Positions 8,100 through 17,097 are shown, counted from the stretch's first letter. The stretch: DNA of 64,000 nt from Sphingobium subterraneum (GCF_014199435.1 NZ_JACIJP010000004.1:62001-126000); one strand, 5' to 3'. Made by a program: numbers and translations. The notes: a model not told the origin generated them from the letters alone.

Positions 8100-9236
8100 A
8101 TGAACGCGCAAACTGGATTGACCACCCGCATCGCTCGCTGGGCGAACCGGAGATCACTATCCGAGTCAGACACTTCGACTGCGGCTGTGTCCGAGCGGGA
8201 AGCCACGCGCAACAGGTCCAGTCGTGAAATCGATCGTCGGCGTGCTCTTTACGACGATATTGGCGAATTTCTGTTCAACAACGATCTCGATCTGACCGTC
8301 GTCAACTTTGGCCTGGCTTACGATTATCTGACCGGCAACGATCATCAGATCGAAAAGGCCGTGCGTGCGATTCTGGCCGATCAGGGACGTATCACCAACA
8401 GCGTTGCGGAACAGATCATCGCGGAGCGCCACAGCAAGGATGTGTCGGTCGAAAGTCTGTCGACCATGCTCAACACGGTCGAAGAAAATCTGAACCACTT
8501 CTCGAAGCTGGCGACCGAGTCCTCGAGCTCCGCGTCGGATTACGGCGCGGCTCTGCAGGAGCAGGTGCAGGGTATGGACAGCAAGGCCGAGTCCGAACCG
8601 CTGGTCTCGACACTCGTCAACCTCACGCGTTCGATGGTCGAGAAATCCCGCCAGATCGAAAACGAGATGCGCGCCAGTCAGAAGAAGACGCGTGAACTGC
8701 AGCACAGTCTGGAGCGCGCTCGCAAGGCGGCGGAGCATGATCACCTCACCGGCCTGCCCAACCGCCGCGCGTTCGAAGCGCGTCTGAACGAAGAGGTCGC
8801 CGCTGCCATGGAAAATGGCGAGGCGTTGAGCGTGGCGTTCTGCGACATCGACCATTTCAAGCATGTCAACGACGAGCACGGACATGACACCGGCGATCGC
8901 GTGCTCAAGTTCGTCGGTTCGCTGCTTACCAAGATTTCAGGCGAAAAATGCCATGTTGCCCGTCATGGTGGGGAGGAGTTCGTGCTGTTGTTCCGCGGCA
9001 AGACCGTGGGCGAGGCGTGCGACATCGTCGATCATACCCGTCAGGACCTCGCTTCGCGTAATCTTGTCGATCGCAACACGGGGGAACGGATGAAGCAGGT
9101 CAGCTTCTCGGGCGGCGTCGCGGACGTGTTCGCTTATGCCGATCCGCGGGAAGCGCTCAAGGCGGCCGACCGTGCGCTCTATCTCGCCAAGGAACATGGC
9201 CGCAACCGGGTCTATATGGCCGCCGAAGTGGCGTAA
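8100..9236 (+). CDS. diguanylate cyclase (GGDEF domain, GGEEF signature)
   Basis: The product has 378 residues. The N-terminal 200 residues are mainly helical with a coiled-coil linker (about 180-215) and no membrane segment or known sensor. The C-terminal GGDEF domain has DHLTGLPNRRAFE, CDIDHFKHVNDEHGHDTGD and the active-site RHGGEEF, so it should make cyclic di-GMP from GTP. The inhibitory RxxD site expected five residues before GGEEF is absent (GEKC occupies that place), which predicts no allosteric product inhibition by that route. It ends 4 nt from the convergent fzlA stop. Confidence 0.9.
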   Translation: MNAQTGLTTRIARWANRRSLSESDTSTAAVSEREATRNRSSREIDRRRALYDDIGEFLFNNDLDLTVVNFGLAYDYLTGNDHQIEKAVRAILADQGRITNSVAEQIIAERHSKDVSVESLSTMLNTVEENLNHFSKLATESSSSASDYGAALQEQVQGMDSKAESEPLVSTLVNLTRSMVEKSRQIENEMRASQKKTRELQHSLERARKAAEHDHLTGLPNRRAFEARLNEEVAAAMENGEALSVAFCDIDHFKHVNDEHGHDTGDRVLKFVGSLLTKISGEKCHVARHGGEEFVLLFRGKTVGEACDIVDHTRQDLASRNLVDRNTGERMKQVSFSGGVADVFAYADPREALKAADRALYLAKEHGRNRVYMAAEVA

Positions 9237-9240
9237 CCCC

Positions 9241-9912
9241 TTAGAAATCCGGTTTTTCGTAATAGGCGGGCGGTGACACCACTTCCATCCGCTCCGACAG
9301 GAGCGGACGGAAGGACGGGCGCGATTTGAACGCCGCATACCAGCGTTTGACCGGCTCGTGCCCGGCCCAGTCGATCCCGCCCAGATAATCCGCCACGGAC
9401 AGATGCGCCGCCACCGCGATGTCGGCGAGGCTCATCATCCCGCCCGCCATCCAGCTGCGGTGGTCGAGCAGATAGTCCATATAATCCATATGCGTGTTCG
9501 CCCGGCGCATCGCTTCGCGCAGCGTTCCAGCATCGGGCGGCGCACGATGGACGATCCGCTTCTTCATCCGCTCGTTGAGGAGGGGCGCAACGACATCGCC
9601 GTAAAACACCTGGTCGGCCCAAACGGTCAGGCGGCGGACTTCCGCACGTCCCGCCGCGCTGCCGTTGATCAGCGGCAGTTTTTCGACGGTTTCCTCGAAA
9701 TATTCGCAGATCGCCTGGCTGTCGATCAGCACCACGCCCTTTTCATCGTCGACCAGAACAGGCGTCGTTCCTGCGGGGTTCAGGTCCAGGAACGCGTCAT
9801 TCCCCTCCCAAGGGGACTCCCGTATCAGGTCGTAGGCCACGCCCTTTTCGGCGAGCAGGAGCCGGACTTTGCGGGAAAACGGACAGAGGGGGAACTGATA
9901 GAGATGCCACAT
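9241..9912 (-). CDS. fzlA: glutathione S-transferase family protein, FzlA-like FtsZ-binding protein
   Basis: The product has 223 residues with a GST fold: a thioredoxin-like N-terminus starting MWHLYQFPLCPFSRKVR and LNPAGTTPVLVDD, then a helical C-terminal domain. The end of the protein (WYAAFKSRPSFRPLLSERM, then PPAYYEKPDF) resembles Caulobacter FzlA, whose conserved C-terminal tail is needed for FtsZ-linked constriction. FzlA binds FtsZ filaments at the division site rather than acting as a detoxifying GST. The assignment rests on remembered family features, so an ordinary GST remains possible. It lies upstream of the Tol-Pal cluster on the same strand as pal. Confidence 0.72.
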   Translation of the reverse strand: MWHLYQFPLCPFSRKVRLLLAEKGVAYDLIRESPWEGNDAFLDLNPAGTTPVLVDDEKGVVLIDSQAICEYFEETVEKLPLINGSAAGRAEVRRLTVWADQVFYGDVVAPLLNERMKKRIVHRAPPDAGTLREAMRRANTHMDYMDYLLDHRSWMAGGMMSLADIAVAAHLSVADYLGGIDWAGHEPVKRWYAAFKSRPSFRPLLSERMEVVSPPAYYEKPDF

Positions 9913-10018
9913 GGCTCCTCTCTAACGCCTGCCGCGCGCGGCGCCAGTGGGAACGCACTTTGTCCCAAAATGAAACGGTCGGCCGGTTGGGAAGCGGCCC
10001 ATGCCAACTGTCCGTTTT

Positions 10019-10092
10019 CCCGTTTGCCGTGAGCCTGTGGAAGGGTCCCCATTTGAAAGGAGGCAGGGCTTCGACAGGCTCAGCGGAAACGG
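10019..10092. repeat. degenerate family-A inverted repeat pair
   Basis: The left arm (GCCGTGAGCCTGTGGAAGGG) and right arm (GGGCTTCGACAGGCTCAGCG) are diverged versions of the repeat seen intact at 17979, 55715, 57482 and 59073. It lies between fzlA and the end of pal. Confidence 0.65.
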
Positions 10093-10112
10093 TTAACGAG
10101 ATTAGCCCCCGA

Positions 10113-10628
10113 TCACTGCTGCACGGTTACCGTCACCGCGCGGCGGTTCTGCGCCCAGGCCTGCTCGTCGGAACCCATGGCGGCGGGGCGTTCCTTGCCG
10201 TAGCTGATCGTCGTGATCCGCGATGTATCGACGCCGAGCGCGGCGAGAGCATTCTTCGCCGCATTGGCGCGGCGCTCGCCCAGCGCGAGGTTATAGTCGC
10301 GGGTGCCGCGCTCGTCGGCATGGCCCTCGACGGTCACGCGCACCGTGGGGTTGGCGGCAAGCCACTGCGCCTGGCTCTGCAAGGTCGCCTGATCGTTGGC
10401 ATCAACGTTATACTGGTCGGTGTCGAAGAAAATGCGGTCCGCAGCCACGCTTGCCACAAAGTCTTCCTGGCTGCCCTTGACCGGTCCGGTCGGCGCCGGC
10501 GGGGTGGGGGCGGTGGCCGTGGAGTCCGCCGGTGCGGGCGGCAGCTCCTGCGGCGCTTTCTTGGCGCAGGCGGACAGGGCGATCACAGCGGTGGCGATCA
10601 GCAGGGGGCGTGCAAAGCGGTTCATCAT
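10113..10628 (-). CDS. pal: peptidoglycan-associated lipoprotein Pal
   Basis: The 171-residue product has a lipoprotein signal with lipobox LSAC (cysteine at residue 21), a Pro/Ala-rich linker and an OmpA-like peptidoglycan-binding domain with TVEGHADERGTRDYNLALGERRA. Pal is anchored in the outer membrane, binds peptidoglycan and contacts TolB, keeping the outer membrane attached during constriction. The gene follows tolB by about 70 nt, the normal Tol-Pal order. The first two codons are both ATG, so the start could be 10628 or 10625. Confidence 0.96.
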   Translation of the reverse strand: MMNRFARPLLIATAVIALSACAKKAPQELPPAPADSTATAPTPPAPTGPVKGSQEDFVASVAADRIFFDTDQYNVDANDQATLQSQAQWLAANPTVRVTVEGHADERGTRDYNLALGERRANAAKNALAALGVDTSRITTISYGKERPAAMGSDEQAWAQNRRAVTVTVQQ

Positions 10629-10700
10629 TTTCTCCTCATAATGGTCCTGGGTAAGACTACACGGTCAATTGGCAGAGGTTCCCTCTTATGGAGGCGATGG

Positions 10701-12044
10701 TCAAGGCAGCAACGGCCCCCATGCCGGGTCCGATCCGTTAAGTGGTGTGGGGATGCGGCGCTCGTTCACACCCGTCAGATCGACCTGCCACACTTGGCTC
10801 ATACCGTCGCGTCCGGGCGTGGTCCGGAAAAACTGGAGCACGCGGCCGTTCGGCGACCAGGTCGGCGCTTCGTCCTGCCAGCCATTTGTCAAGATGCGCT
10901 CATTATCGCCCGCAGGTGTCATAACCGCGATCTTGAAATCGCCGCTGATCTTGGTGAAGGCGATCAGGTCGCCGCGCGGGCTCCATTCCGGCGTCGCGTA
11001 ACGCCCCCCGCCGCGGCTGATTCGCTGCTGGTTCGATCCGTCGGCGTTCATCACATAGACCTGCTGCGTGCCGGATCGGTCGCTCTCGAACACGATTTTT
11101 GTGCCGTCGGGTGAATAGCTACCACCCACGTCGATGCCAGGGCTGGTGGTGAGCCGTACCGGCGTGCCGCCCGTAGCGGTGACGCGGTAGATGTCCGTGT
11201 TGCCCGCGATCGCCATGGAAAAGAGGATGTTGCGTCCATCGGGTGACCAGCGCGGCGCGAAGGTCGGGTTGCTGCTTTCGGTCACCAGCCGCTGTTTGCC
11301 GGTGCCGATGTCGTAGACGAAGATGCGTACCCGTCGACCGATATAGCTCACATAGAGGATCGACCCGTAATCGGGCGAGAAGCGTGGCGACAAAGCGAGT
11401 GATTGGCCGTTGGTGATGAAGCGATGGTTCGCGCCGTCGCTGTCCATGATGGCGAGCCGTTTGACGCGCGCGTCCTTGGGGCCGGTCTCGGCGATATAGG
11501 CGATGCGGCTGTCGAAGAACGGACTTTCGCCGGACAGGCGCGCATAGATGGCATCGGCGCATTTGTGCGCGGCCCGCCGCCAGTCCGCCGGCGCGACGAT
11601 AAACCCCTTGCGGGTCAGTTCCGATTTCAGCGCCACGTCATAGAGGTAACAGCCGACGGTGATGTCGTTCGCGCCACCCGCCGACCGCACGAAGCCCTGC
11701 ACCAGCGCCTCGTACCCGCCCCAGCTCTCGTACGCTGGGGCCGTCACTTCCGCCATGGACGGCACGCGGAGTCCGCTGGGGCCGGACGGGTCGAACAGGC
11801 CGGATCCCTTGAGGTCGGACGCGATCACTTCCGCGATCTTGCGGCCGAGTTCTTCCGTGGTCCCGGCGGGCGTCCCGACCGACTGGTTCGTCGGCAGCGC
11901 AGGCACCGCGATCTTGAGATTGGACGCGGTCTCGTCGGTCACGTCGACGCTGAGTTGTGCGTGGGCGGGCGATGCAAACGTCAGGAGCGTCGCGGCGCAC
12001 AGGCCCATGAGGCGCATGGCGCGGGGCAGGGATGCAGGGATCAT
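10701..12044 (-). CDS. tolB: Tol-Pal system periplasmic protein TolB
   Basis: The product has 447 residues: a Sec signal ending ASPAHAQ, an N-terminal TolB domain, and a beta-propeller of WD40-like repeats (SPRFSPDYGSILY, APRWSPDGRNILF, GGSYSPDGTKIVF, TPEWSPRGDLIAF, APTWSPNGRVLQF). TolB links Pal with TolA in the periplasm. The ATG at 12044 overlaps the tolA stop as ATGA, which decides the start over a longer reading frame beginning upstream. Confidence 0.96.
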   Translation of the reverse strand: MIPASLPRAMRLMGLCAATLLTFASPAHAQLSVDVTDETASNLKIAVPALPTNQSVGTPAGTTEELGRKIAEVIASDLKGSGLFDPSGPSGLRVPSMAEVTAPAYESWGGYEALVQGFVRSAGGANDITVGCYLYDVALKSELTRKGFIVAPADWRRAAHKCADAIYARLSGESPFFDSRIAYIAETGPKDARVKRLAIMDSDGANHRFITNGQSLALSPRFSPDYGSILYVSYIGRRVRIFVYDIGTGKQRLVTESSNPTFAPRWSPDGRNILFSMAIAGNTDIYRVTATGGTPVRLTTSPGIDVGGSYSPDGTKIVFESDRSGTQQVYVMNADGSNQQRISRGGGRYATPEWSPRGDLIAFTKISGDFKIAVMTPAGDNERILTNGWQDEAPTWSPNGRVLQFFRTTPGRDGMSQVWQVDLTGVNERRIPTPLNGSDPAWGPLLP

Positions 12045-12961
12045 TGGGACAGCCTCTTGTCGACGTTCACGGTAAAGGATTTCCACCCATCATACAGGTC
12101 GGCGGGCAAACGGAAAGGCGCGGCGAGGCGGATCGCTTTCACCGCCAGTTCCTGATGCAGGCGGACCTGCGTACGGTTGCTGTCGGTCACCCCGGTCGTG
12201 TCGACCACTTCGGGGTTGCCGATGACCGATCCGTCTCGCGCCAGATTTACGGCCACGCGCGTACGCAGCTGCTCGGCATCCGCTCCGGTCGGTGCCTTCC
12301 AGTGCGGCTTGATCTGGCGGCTGATTTCCGCGACCAGTGCGGTCTTCTGCGCAGGGCCGACCGTCGCCGCGGGAGCGGCATCGGATGTAGAGGGTTTTGC
12401 CGGGCGGCTCGGTGCTTCGGGTGCGATACCCTTCAGGAAATCGCCGGGCAGGCCCGATGCGCGGGTGCGCTCGGCCGACCCTTTCGCGGGGGCAGCCTTA
12501 GCCGGGGTCTTGGCGGGCGCCGCCGCAGGCTTCGCCGGTGCAGCGGGTGCAGCCTTCGCCGGAGCGGGCTTCGGTGGTGCCTTGGTCGGCGCGGGCGCGG
12601 CGACCTTGGGCAGCGGCTTGGCTTTCTCAACCGGCTTGGGCTTGGGGGCCGGAGCAGGCGGCTTGGGAGCGGGGGTCGCTTTGGGCGGCACGGGTGCAGG
12701 CGCGGGTTCGGGCGGCGGCGGGGCAGGGGCTGCTTCTTCCGGCGGACCTTGTTCGGGCGCCTGCGACGGAGGGGGCGGCTCGGTCGAAATTCGCGGCGAC
12801 GCGGATTGCAGCGCCACATCATCCACGATCGTCACGTCAAGCGGCGTATTTCGTAGCTTCAACGGATCATGCGCAGCGAACAGTCCCGCCGACAGCAGGC
12901 CGAACAGCAGCACATGCCCCGCCGTCGCAATGCCAAGGCCGATTTTCTCCGCGCGTTCCAT
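12041..12961 (-). CDS. tolA: TolA, inner-membrane energy-coupling protein of Tol-Pal
   Basis: The product has 306 residues. One N-terminal transmembrane helix (about 9-29) is followed by a long Pro/Ala/Lys-rich segment (about 60-200) spanning the periplasm. A C-terminal TonB/TolA-like domain follows (QIKPHWKAPTGADAEQLRTRVAVNL). It transmits proton-motive energy from TolQR to Pal/TolB. The linker is proline-rich rather than the long helix of Escherichia coli TolA. It overlaps tolB by 4 nt and follows tolR by 19 nt. Confidence 0.93.
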   Translation of the reverse strand: MERAEKIGLGIATAGHVLLFGLLSAGLFAAHDPLKLRNTPLDVTIVDDVALQSASPRISTEPPPPSQAPEQGPPEEAAPAPPPPEPAPAPVPPKATPAPKPPAPAPKPKPVEKAKPLPKVAAPAPTKAPPKPAPAKAAPAAPAKPAAAPAKTPAKAAPAKGSAERTRASGLPGDFLKGIAPEAPSRPAKPSTSDAAPAATVGPAQKTALVAEISRQIKPHWKAPTGADAEQLRTRVAVNLARDGSVIGNPEVVDTTGVTDSNRTQVRLHQELAVKAIRLAAPFRLPADLYDGWKSFTVNVDKRLSQ

Positions 12962-12980
12962 TGGGGCCTAGCCTAACACC

Positions 12981-13445
12981 CTATTGTGAACCGTCGCTGA
13001 CAGGCGCTGCGTCCTCGGTCCCACTGCTCACCAGCGCGACCCTGTTCAGCCCGGCGCGGTTAAGCTCGCCCATCACCCGCATCACCCGGCCGTAGTCGAG
13101 CGAGGTATCCGCGCGCAGGAAAATCTGCGGGGGTTCCATCCCCGCCGATGCCGCCGCAATCGTGCCGAGGCGCGTCACCAGTTCGTCATCGCTCAGCTGC
13201 GTTTCGTCGAGGAAGATGCCGCCATCCGCCGCGATCGAAATCACCGTCGGCTTCTTGTCCGCGTCCAGCCCCTTCGCCCGGCTTTCCGGCAGGTTGACCG
13301 GCACGCCGGTGATGAGCAGCGGCGCGGTCACCATAAAGATGATGAGCAGCACCAGCATCACGTCGACCAGCGGCGTGACGTTGATGTCCGCCATCGGCGC
13401 ATGGCGGCGACCGTTACGGGCGGAGGGAGGCGTGCCCATCGCCAT
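12981..13445 (-). CDS. tolR: TolR, ExbD/TolR family
   Basis: The 154-residue product has the signature DINVTPLVDVMLVLLIIFMVTAPLL, one transmembrane helix carrying the proton-conducting aspartate, and a periplasmic domain. It forms the stator motor with TolQ. The ATG at 13445 overlaps the tolQ TAA as TAATG; the next ATG, two codons later, is also possible. Confidence 0.95.
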   Translation of the reverse strand: MAMGTPPSARNGRRHAPMADINVTPLVDVMLVLLIIFMVTAPLLITGVPVNLPESRAKGLDADKKPTVISIAADGGIFLDETQLSDDELVTRLGTIAAASAGMEPPQIFLRADTSLDYGRVMRVMGELNRAGLNRVALVSSGTEDAAPVSDGSQ

Positions 13446-14137
13446 TACTGGCTCTCCAGCTCGCGGCTCAGCGTCGCGTAGAAGCCATCGGCAAAACGGT
13501 TGAGCCGCGCCTCGATCCGGTTGATGGCATGGCTGAACCGGTTGTACGCGATCACCGCAGGGATGGCGGCGAACAGGCCGATGGCGGTGGCGAACAACGC
13601 TTCGGCAATGCCCGGCGCGACGACCGCGAGGCTGCTGTTCTGCTGCGCGGCGATCGCGGTAAAGCTGCGCATGATGCCCCACACCGTCCCGAACAGCCCC
13701 ACAAACGGCGCGACACTGCCGATGGTGGCGAGCACGTTCAGCCGCTCGGACAATTTATCGACCTCCGCGCCCGTGGCGCTCGCCATGGCGGTGGAAAGGC
13801 GGTCGCGCGTACCGTCCCGGTCGATCTGTTTCTGCGCGGTCGAACGCCGCCATTCCGCGACGCCCGCCGCCATGACCCGCGCACTCGGCAGATCGGCGCG
13901 CCCGCGCGTCTCATGAAAGCGGTCGATATCTTCGCTGCGCCAGAATTCCTGCTCGAACGCCGTGCAGTTCTTCAGGGTGGACCGCAGCTTCGCGCCGAGG
14001 CCGATGATGATCGCCCAGGTCCAGATGCTGGCGAGCAACAGGCCGATCATCACGATCTTGACGACGATATCGGCTTGCAGGAACAGGGCGAGCGGCGACA
14101 ATGTGGTCGCATCCGCGATGGCGATGGGCACGGTCAT
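13445..14137 (-). CDS. tolQ: TolQ, MotA/TolQ/ExbB proton channel
   Basis: The 230-residue product has three membrane helices (about 20-45, 135-160 and 170-195) and the conserved ATIGSVAPFVGLFGTVWGIM signature of the family. With TolR it converts proton flow to motion of TolA. The start overlaps the ybgC stop as ATGA, so the ybgC-tolQ-tolR-tolA-tolB chain is translationally coupled. Confidence 0.96.
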   Translation of the reverse strand: MTVPIAIADATTLSPLALFLQADIVVKIVMIGLLLASIWTWAIIIGLGAKLRSTLKNCTAFEQEFWRSEDIDRFHETRGRADLPSARVMAAGVAEWRRSTAQKQIDRDGTRDRLSTAMASATGAEVDKLSERLNVLATIGSVAPFVGLFGTVWGIMRSFTAIAAQQNSSLAVVAPGIAEALFATAIGLFAAIPAVIAYNRFSHAINRIEARLNRFADGFYATLSRELESQ

Positions 14138-14625
14138 ACGGGCAAATCTTCCCCTTGGACAAGGCGGTTGAAGGTGGCGATCCAGTGTTTCGGCTGGCGT
14201 TTCGGGCGGCCGCCCGGAGTGATGAACGCGACAGTCACCTGTCCGTTGCTGATCTGCTGCGTGCCGCGCGTGATTTGCTGGTCGATCACGCAGGTCGCGG
14301 CGGTCACCGCGGCGACGCGGCTCACGACCATCAGGTCGTCGTCGAGATGGGCGGGGAGGCGATAGTCGATCGTGGCGCGGGCCACGGCATAGACGCCATC
14401 CCCCGCCTCCAGCGCGGCGCGCTGGTCGATCCCCGCGATCCGCAGCATGTCGGATCGCGCGCGCTCCATGTAGCGCAGGTAATTGGCGTGGTAGACGACG
14501 CCGCCGGTGTCGGTATCCTCGAAATAGACCCGCAGCGGAAAATAATGCACGCCCGCAAGGAAGCGCCCGCTCGCCGGTTGGGGCAGGGCGCTCAAGATCG
14601 TATCAGGATGGGACGGCGCGTTCAT
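14134..14625 (-). CDS. ybgC: YbgC-type acyl-CoA thioesterase (4HBT hot-dog fold)
   Basis: The 163-residue product has the 4-hydroxybenzoyl-CoA thioesterase motif RVYFEDTDTGGVVYHANYLRYMERAR, including the catalytic aspartate. YbgC hydrolyses acyl-CoA or acyl-ACP species near the membrane and is the usual first gene of tol-pal operons. The ATG at 14625 (MNAPSHPD) is preferred to the upstream extension. Confidence 0.93.
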   Translation of the reverse strand: MNAPSHPDTILSALPQPASGRFLAGVHYFPLRVYFEDTDTGGVVYHANYLRYMERARSDMLRIAGIDQRAALEAGDGVYAVARATIDYRLPAHLDDDLMVVSRVAAVTAATCVIDQQITRGTQQISNGQVTVAFITPGGRPKRQPKHWIATFNRLVQGEDLPV

Positions 14626-14715
14626 GCTCCCGGCTCTAGCCGAGGCGAGACTCGCTGGCAAAGGGGGAAATGTGCCTCGTCGTCCGGTCAGACCGGCTCG
14701 ACCGGAAGGATGGCG

Positions 14716-15120
14716 CTATTGCCCGCCCATCCGCAGCAGTTCGACCTCGCGGCGCAGCTTTTCCAGTTCCAGCTCGTACACGCGGCTGCAATCGATCCGG
14801 TCGGGGCGCTTGCCCAGCGGAATGGTCACGCGCGCATAGAGTGTCGCTTCGCGGTCCCGGCTGTCGTTATAGCCAAAGCGCGCACTGTTGGCGGCTGGCG
14901 AGGAGGCGGCCGATCCGGTCATTCCCACATCGAGATAGGAACCGTTATTGTTCATGCTTTGGCGGCACCGTGTGCCGGAACTGGTCTCGATCGCATCCTC
15001 GCCGCCTGATCCGACAGGAGCGGGGGGCAGGTACACGCCTGTCGTTCCGGCCCAGGATGGGGCCGGCACAACAAGGCTAGCCAAGGCGATGGGCAGACAT
15101 TTTCGAACACACACGGGCAT
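14716..15120 (-). CDS. secreted protein of unknown function, third gene of a pilus-like operon
   Basis: The 134-residue product has a clear signal peptide (MPVCVRKCLPIALASLVVPA, cleavage near SWAG), a short mature region with two cysteines, and a C-terminal helix rich in charged heptads (YELELEKLRREVELLRMG) that could form a coiled coil. I recognise no family. AAGGA lies upstream of the ATG. The start overlaps the end of the chaperone-like gene by 44 nt, so the genes are co-transcribed. A role in export or anchoring of the product of the first gene is inference only. Confidence 0.65.
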   Translation of the reverse strand: MPVCVRKCLPIALASLVVPAPSWAGTTGVYLPPAPVGSGGEDAIETSSGTRCRQSMNNNGSYLDVGMTGSAASSPAANSARFGYNDSRDREATLYARVTIPLGKRPDRIDCSRVYELELEKLRREVELLRMGGQ

Positions 15121-15487
15121 TGATTTGTATTCCTTCTGGCGGTGTGGCCCGTTCGGCGCACACACGAAAACGGTATATTTCCCCAACGGTAAGGTCGGTG
15201 GCGATAATGATCAGCCGTCGTGAGACGTTGGGACCGAGCGTGGTCGTCGCGGGCAGGATCATGACCCTCTCCTGCGGCGTTTCATCGTCGATCCCCACGG
15301 CATAGGCGCGGAACGCGACTGCCTCCGGATAGGGATTGTAGAGGGTGAGCTGAAAGGCCTTGCGCGGCCCGTCGATCACACCCTCATTGGTCAGGGGGCC
15401 AAGTCCCACGGCCAGAGCTGGCGAAACCAGCGCCAGCGGCAGGATGGCCGCCGCCAGCCGGACGATGCGGCCGATCACTGCGAGCAT
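15077..15487 (-). CDS. small periplasmic immunoglobulin-like protein, PapD N-domain-like
   Basis: The 136-residue product has a signal peptide ending SPALA. A single beta-rich domain follows, with LTLYNPYPEAVAFRAYAVGI, PATTTLGPNVSRRL and IYRFRVCAE. This is the pattern of the first domain of PapD-type pilus chaperones (strand, conserved Pro, conserved Arg-Arg), without the second domain. It overlaps the upstream subunit-like gene by 13 nt and the downstream gene by 44 nt. GTG at 15478, overlapping the upstream stop as GTGA, is an alternative start. Chaperone function is inferred from weak similarity and context. Confidence 0.6.
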   Translation of the reverse strand: MLAVIGRIVRLAAAILPLALVSPALAVGLGPLTNEGVIDGPRKAFQLTLYNPYPEAVAFRAYAVGIDDETPQERVMILPATTTLGPNVSRRLIIIATDLTVGEIYRFRVCAERATPPEGIQINARVCSKMSAHRLG

Positions 15488-15939
15488 GTCGCCGTGGACG
15501 TGATGCTGTATGTCCCGGTCTGGAACCCACTGCTGTTGCGCGCGCGTCCGTTGATCGTGAGGGTATCGAGCAGGCCGGTCATCGGGCGGGTGTAGCCGGT
15601 CGACGCAAAGGCGCGGTTGGCACCCCCCGGTGAAGAGAAGGAAATTTCGGTCGTGGCCCCGCTCGCCGACGGCCCGGTCAGCGCAGGAGCCGTAAAGGTG
15701 ACGGTCGGATTGGTGCCGGTCGCGACCACGGACATGAGCGCCGGAATTGCCCCGGCGTTGCTGGTGGCGATCTCCGTACCGCCGGAAGACACCGTCAATA
15801 TGCCCGGGGTCGTGAGTGTCAGGACGCAGATATTGGCAACTACGCCGTTGAGCGAAACGGTTTGCGCGTTCACCGCCGGGGCACTCATCATCGCGCCGGC
15901 CGCACACGCGACCGCCGTACAAAAACAATTTAATTTCAC
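15475..15939 (-). CDS. secreted beta-rich protein, DUF4402/fimbrial-subunit-like
   Basis: The 154-residue product starts at GTG with AGGAG about 9 nt upstream. A signal peptide ends near VNAQ, followed by a Thr/Ser/Gly-rich beta protein with one cysteine near the start (NICVLTL) and one at the end (TATCSQ), probably disulfide-bonded. The size, composition and late strand (TGTYSITSTATC) resemble DUF4402 and fimbrial-type subunits. It heads a three-gene operon inserted between ruvB and ybgC. No usher or adhesin gene is nearby. Confidence 0.6.
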   Translation of the reverse strand: MKLNCFCTAVACAAGAMMSAPAVNAQTVSLNGVVANICVLTLTTPGILTVSSGGTEIATSNAGAIPALMSVVATGTNPTVTFTAPALTGPSASGATTEISFSSPGGANRAFASTGYTRPMTGLLDTLTINGRARNSSGFQTGTYSITSTATCSQ

Positions 15940-16071
15940 TGGGGAAGACTCCTATCCATCGGATTTCTTTGGATAATTTAGTCTTGGGCCGTTAAAGGGA
16001 ATTTAATACGCCGCTCGGTTGGTCGCAAATGATCCCAGATTTGCGACAAACGGTTGGAACTCTTCCTGATT

Positions 16072-17097
16072 TCAGGCGTCGAACAGCCCCTCTTGCGATC
16101 CCGCCGGTGGATTAAGGCCGAAATGCTTCCATCCCGGCGCGTTGAGACAGCGCCCGCGCGCCGTCCGCGCAATCAGGCCGAGCTGGATGAGGTAAGGCTC
16201 GATCACTTCTTCCACCGTGTCGCGCGGTTCGGACAGGCCCGCCGCCAGCGTCTCGACGCCGACCGGCCCGCCCTTGTAGATTTCGGCAATCATCATCAGG
16301 TAGCGCCGGTCCATCGCATCCAGCCCCAGCGCGTCGACCTCCAGCCGGTTGAGCGCGGCATCGGCGACCTTCGCGTCGACGCGATCGGCCCCGGCGGCGT
16401 GAGCAAAGTCGCGCACCCTGCGCAGCAGCCGTCCGGCAATGCGCGGCGTCCCGCGCGACCGGCGCGCGACCTCGACCGCGCCATCGGCCGCCATGTCGAG
16501 GCCCAGCAGTCCGGCCGCACGGCTCACCACCTGTTCCAGTTCAGCGACGCTGTAGAATTGCAGTCGCACCGGAATGCCGAAGCGGTCGCGCAGCGGCGTC
16601 GTCAGCAGTCCCTGCCGCGTCGTCGCACCGACCAGCGTGAAGCGGGGGAGGTCAATCCGCACCGATCGCGCCGACGGCCCTTCGCCGATCATCAGATCGA
16701 GCGCGCGGTCCTCCATCGCCGGGTAGAGGATTTCCTCCACCGCCGGATTGAGGCGGTGAATTTCGTCCACGAACAGCACATCGCCGTCATCCAGATTGGT
16801 GAGCAGCGCGGCGAGATCGCCCGACTTGGCGATGACCGGGCCGGAGGTCGCGCGGAACCCGACGCCCATTTCCTTGGCGACGATCTGCGCCAGCGTCGTC
16901 TTGCCCAACCCCGGCGGACCGAAGAACAGCACATGGTCCAGTGCCTCGCCCCGCGCCTTGGCCGCAGCGATGAAGATGCGGAGGTTTTCGCGCGCGGCCT
17001 TTTGCCCGACGAAATCGTCCAGCGTCTTGGGACGCAGGGCCGCGTCGACGTCCTCGGCGCGGCGGGCTGGGGTGATGAGGCGGTCAGCGTCGGTCAT
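16072..17097 (-). CDS. ruvB: Holliday junction branch-migration ATPase RuvB
   Basis: The 341-residue product has Walker A GPPGLGKT, Walker B LFVDEIHR, sensor 1 GATTR and the C-terminal winged helix with [14 protein letters not shown]. RuvB forms the hexameric motor of RuvAB. The start is ATG 17097 ([10 protein letters not shown]). It is the last gene of the yebC-X-ruvC-ruvA-ruvB series. About 255 nt containing a nuclease remnant and repeats separate it from ruvA, so co-transcription is less certain here. Confidence 0.97.
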   Translation of the reverse strand: MTDADRLITPARRAEDVDAALRPKTLDDFVGQKAARENLRIFIAAAKARGEALDHVLFFGPPGLGKTTLAQIVAKEMGVGFRATSGPVIAKSGDLAALLTNLDDGDVLFVDEIHRLNPAVEEILYPAMEDRALDLMIGEGPSARSVRIDLPRFTLVGATTRQGLLTTPLRDRFGIPVRLQFYSVAELEQVVSRAAGLLGLDMAADGAVEVARRSRGTPRIAGRLLRRVRDFAHAAGADRVDAKVADAALNRLEVDALGLDAMDRRYLMMIAEIYKGGPVGVETLAAGLSEPRDTVEEVIEPYLIQLGLIARTARGRCLNAPGWKHFGLNPPAGSQEGLFDA

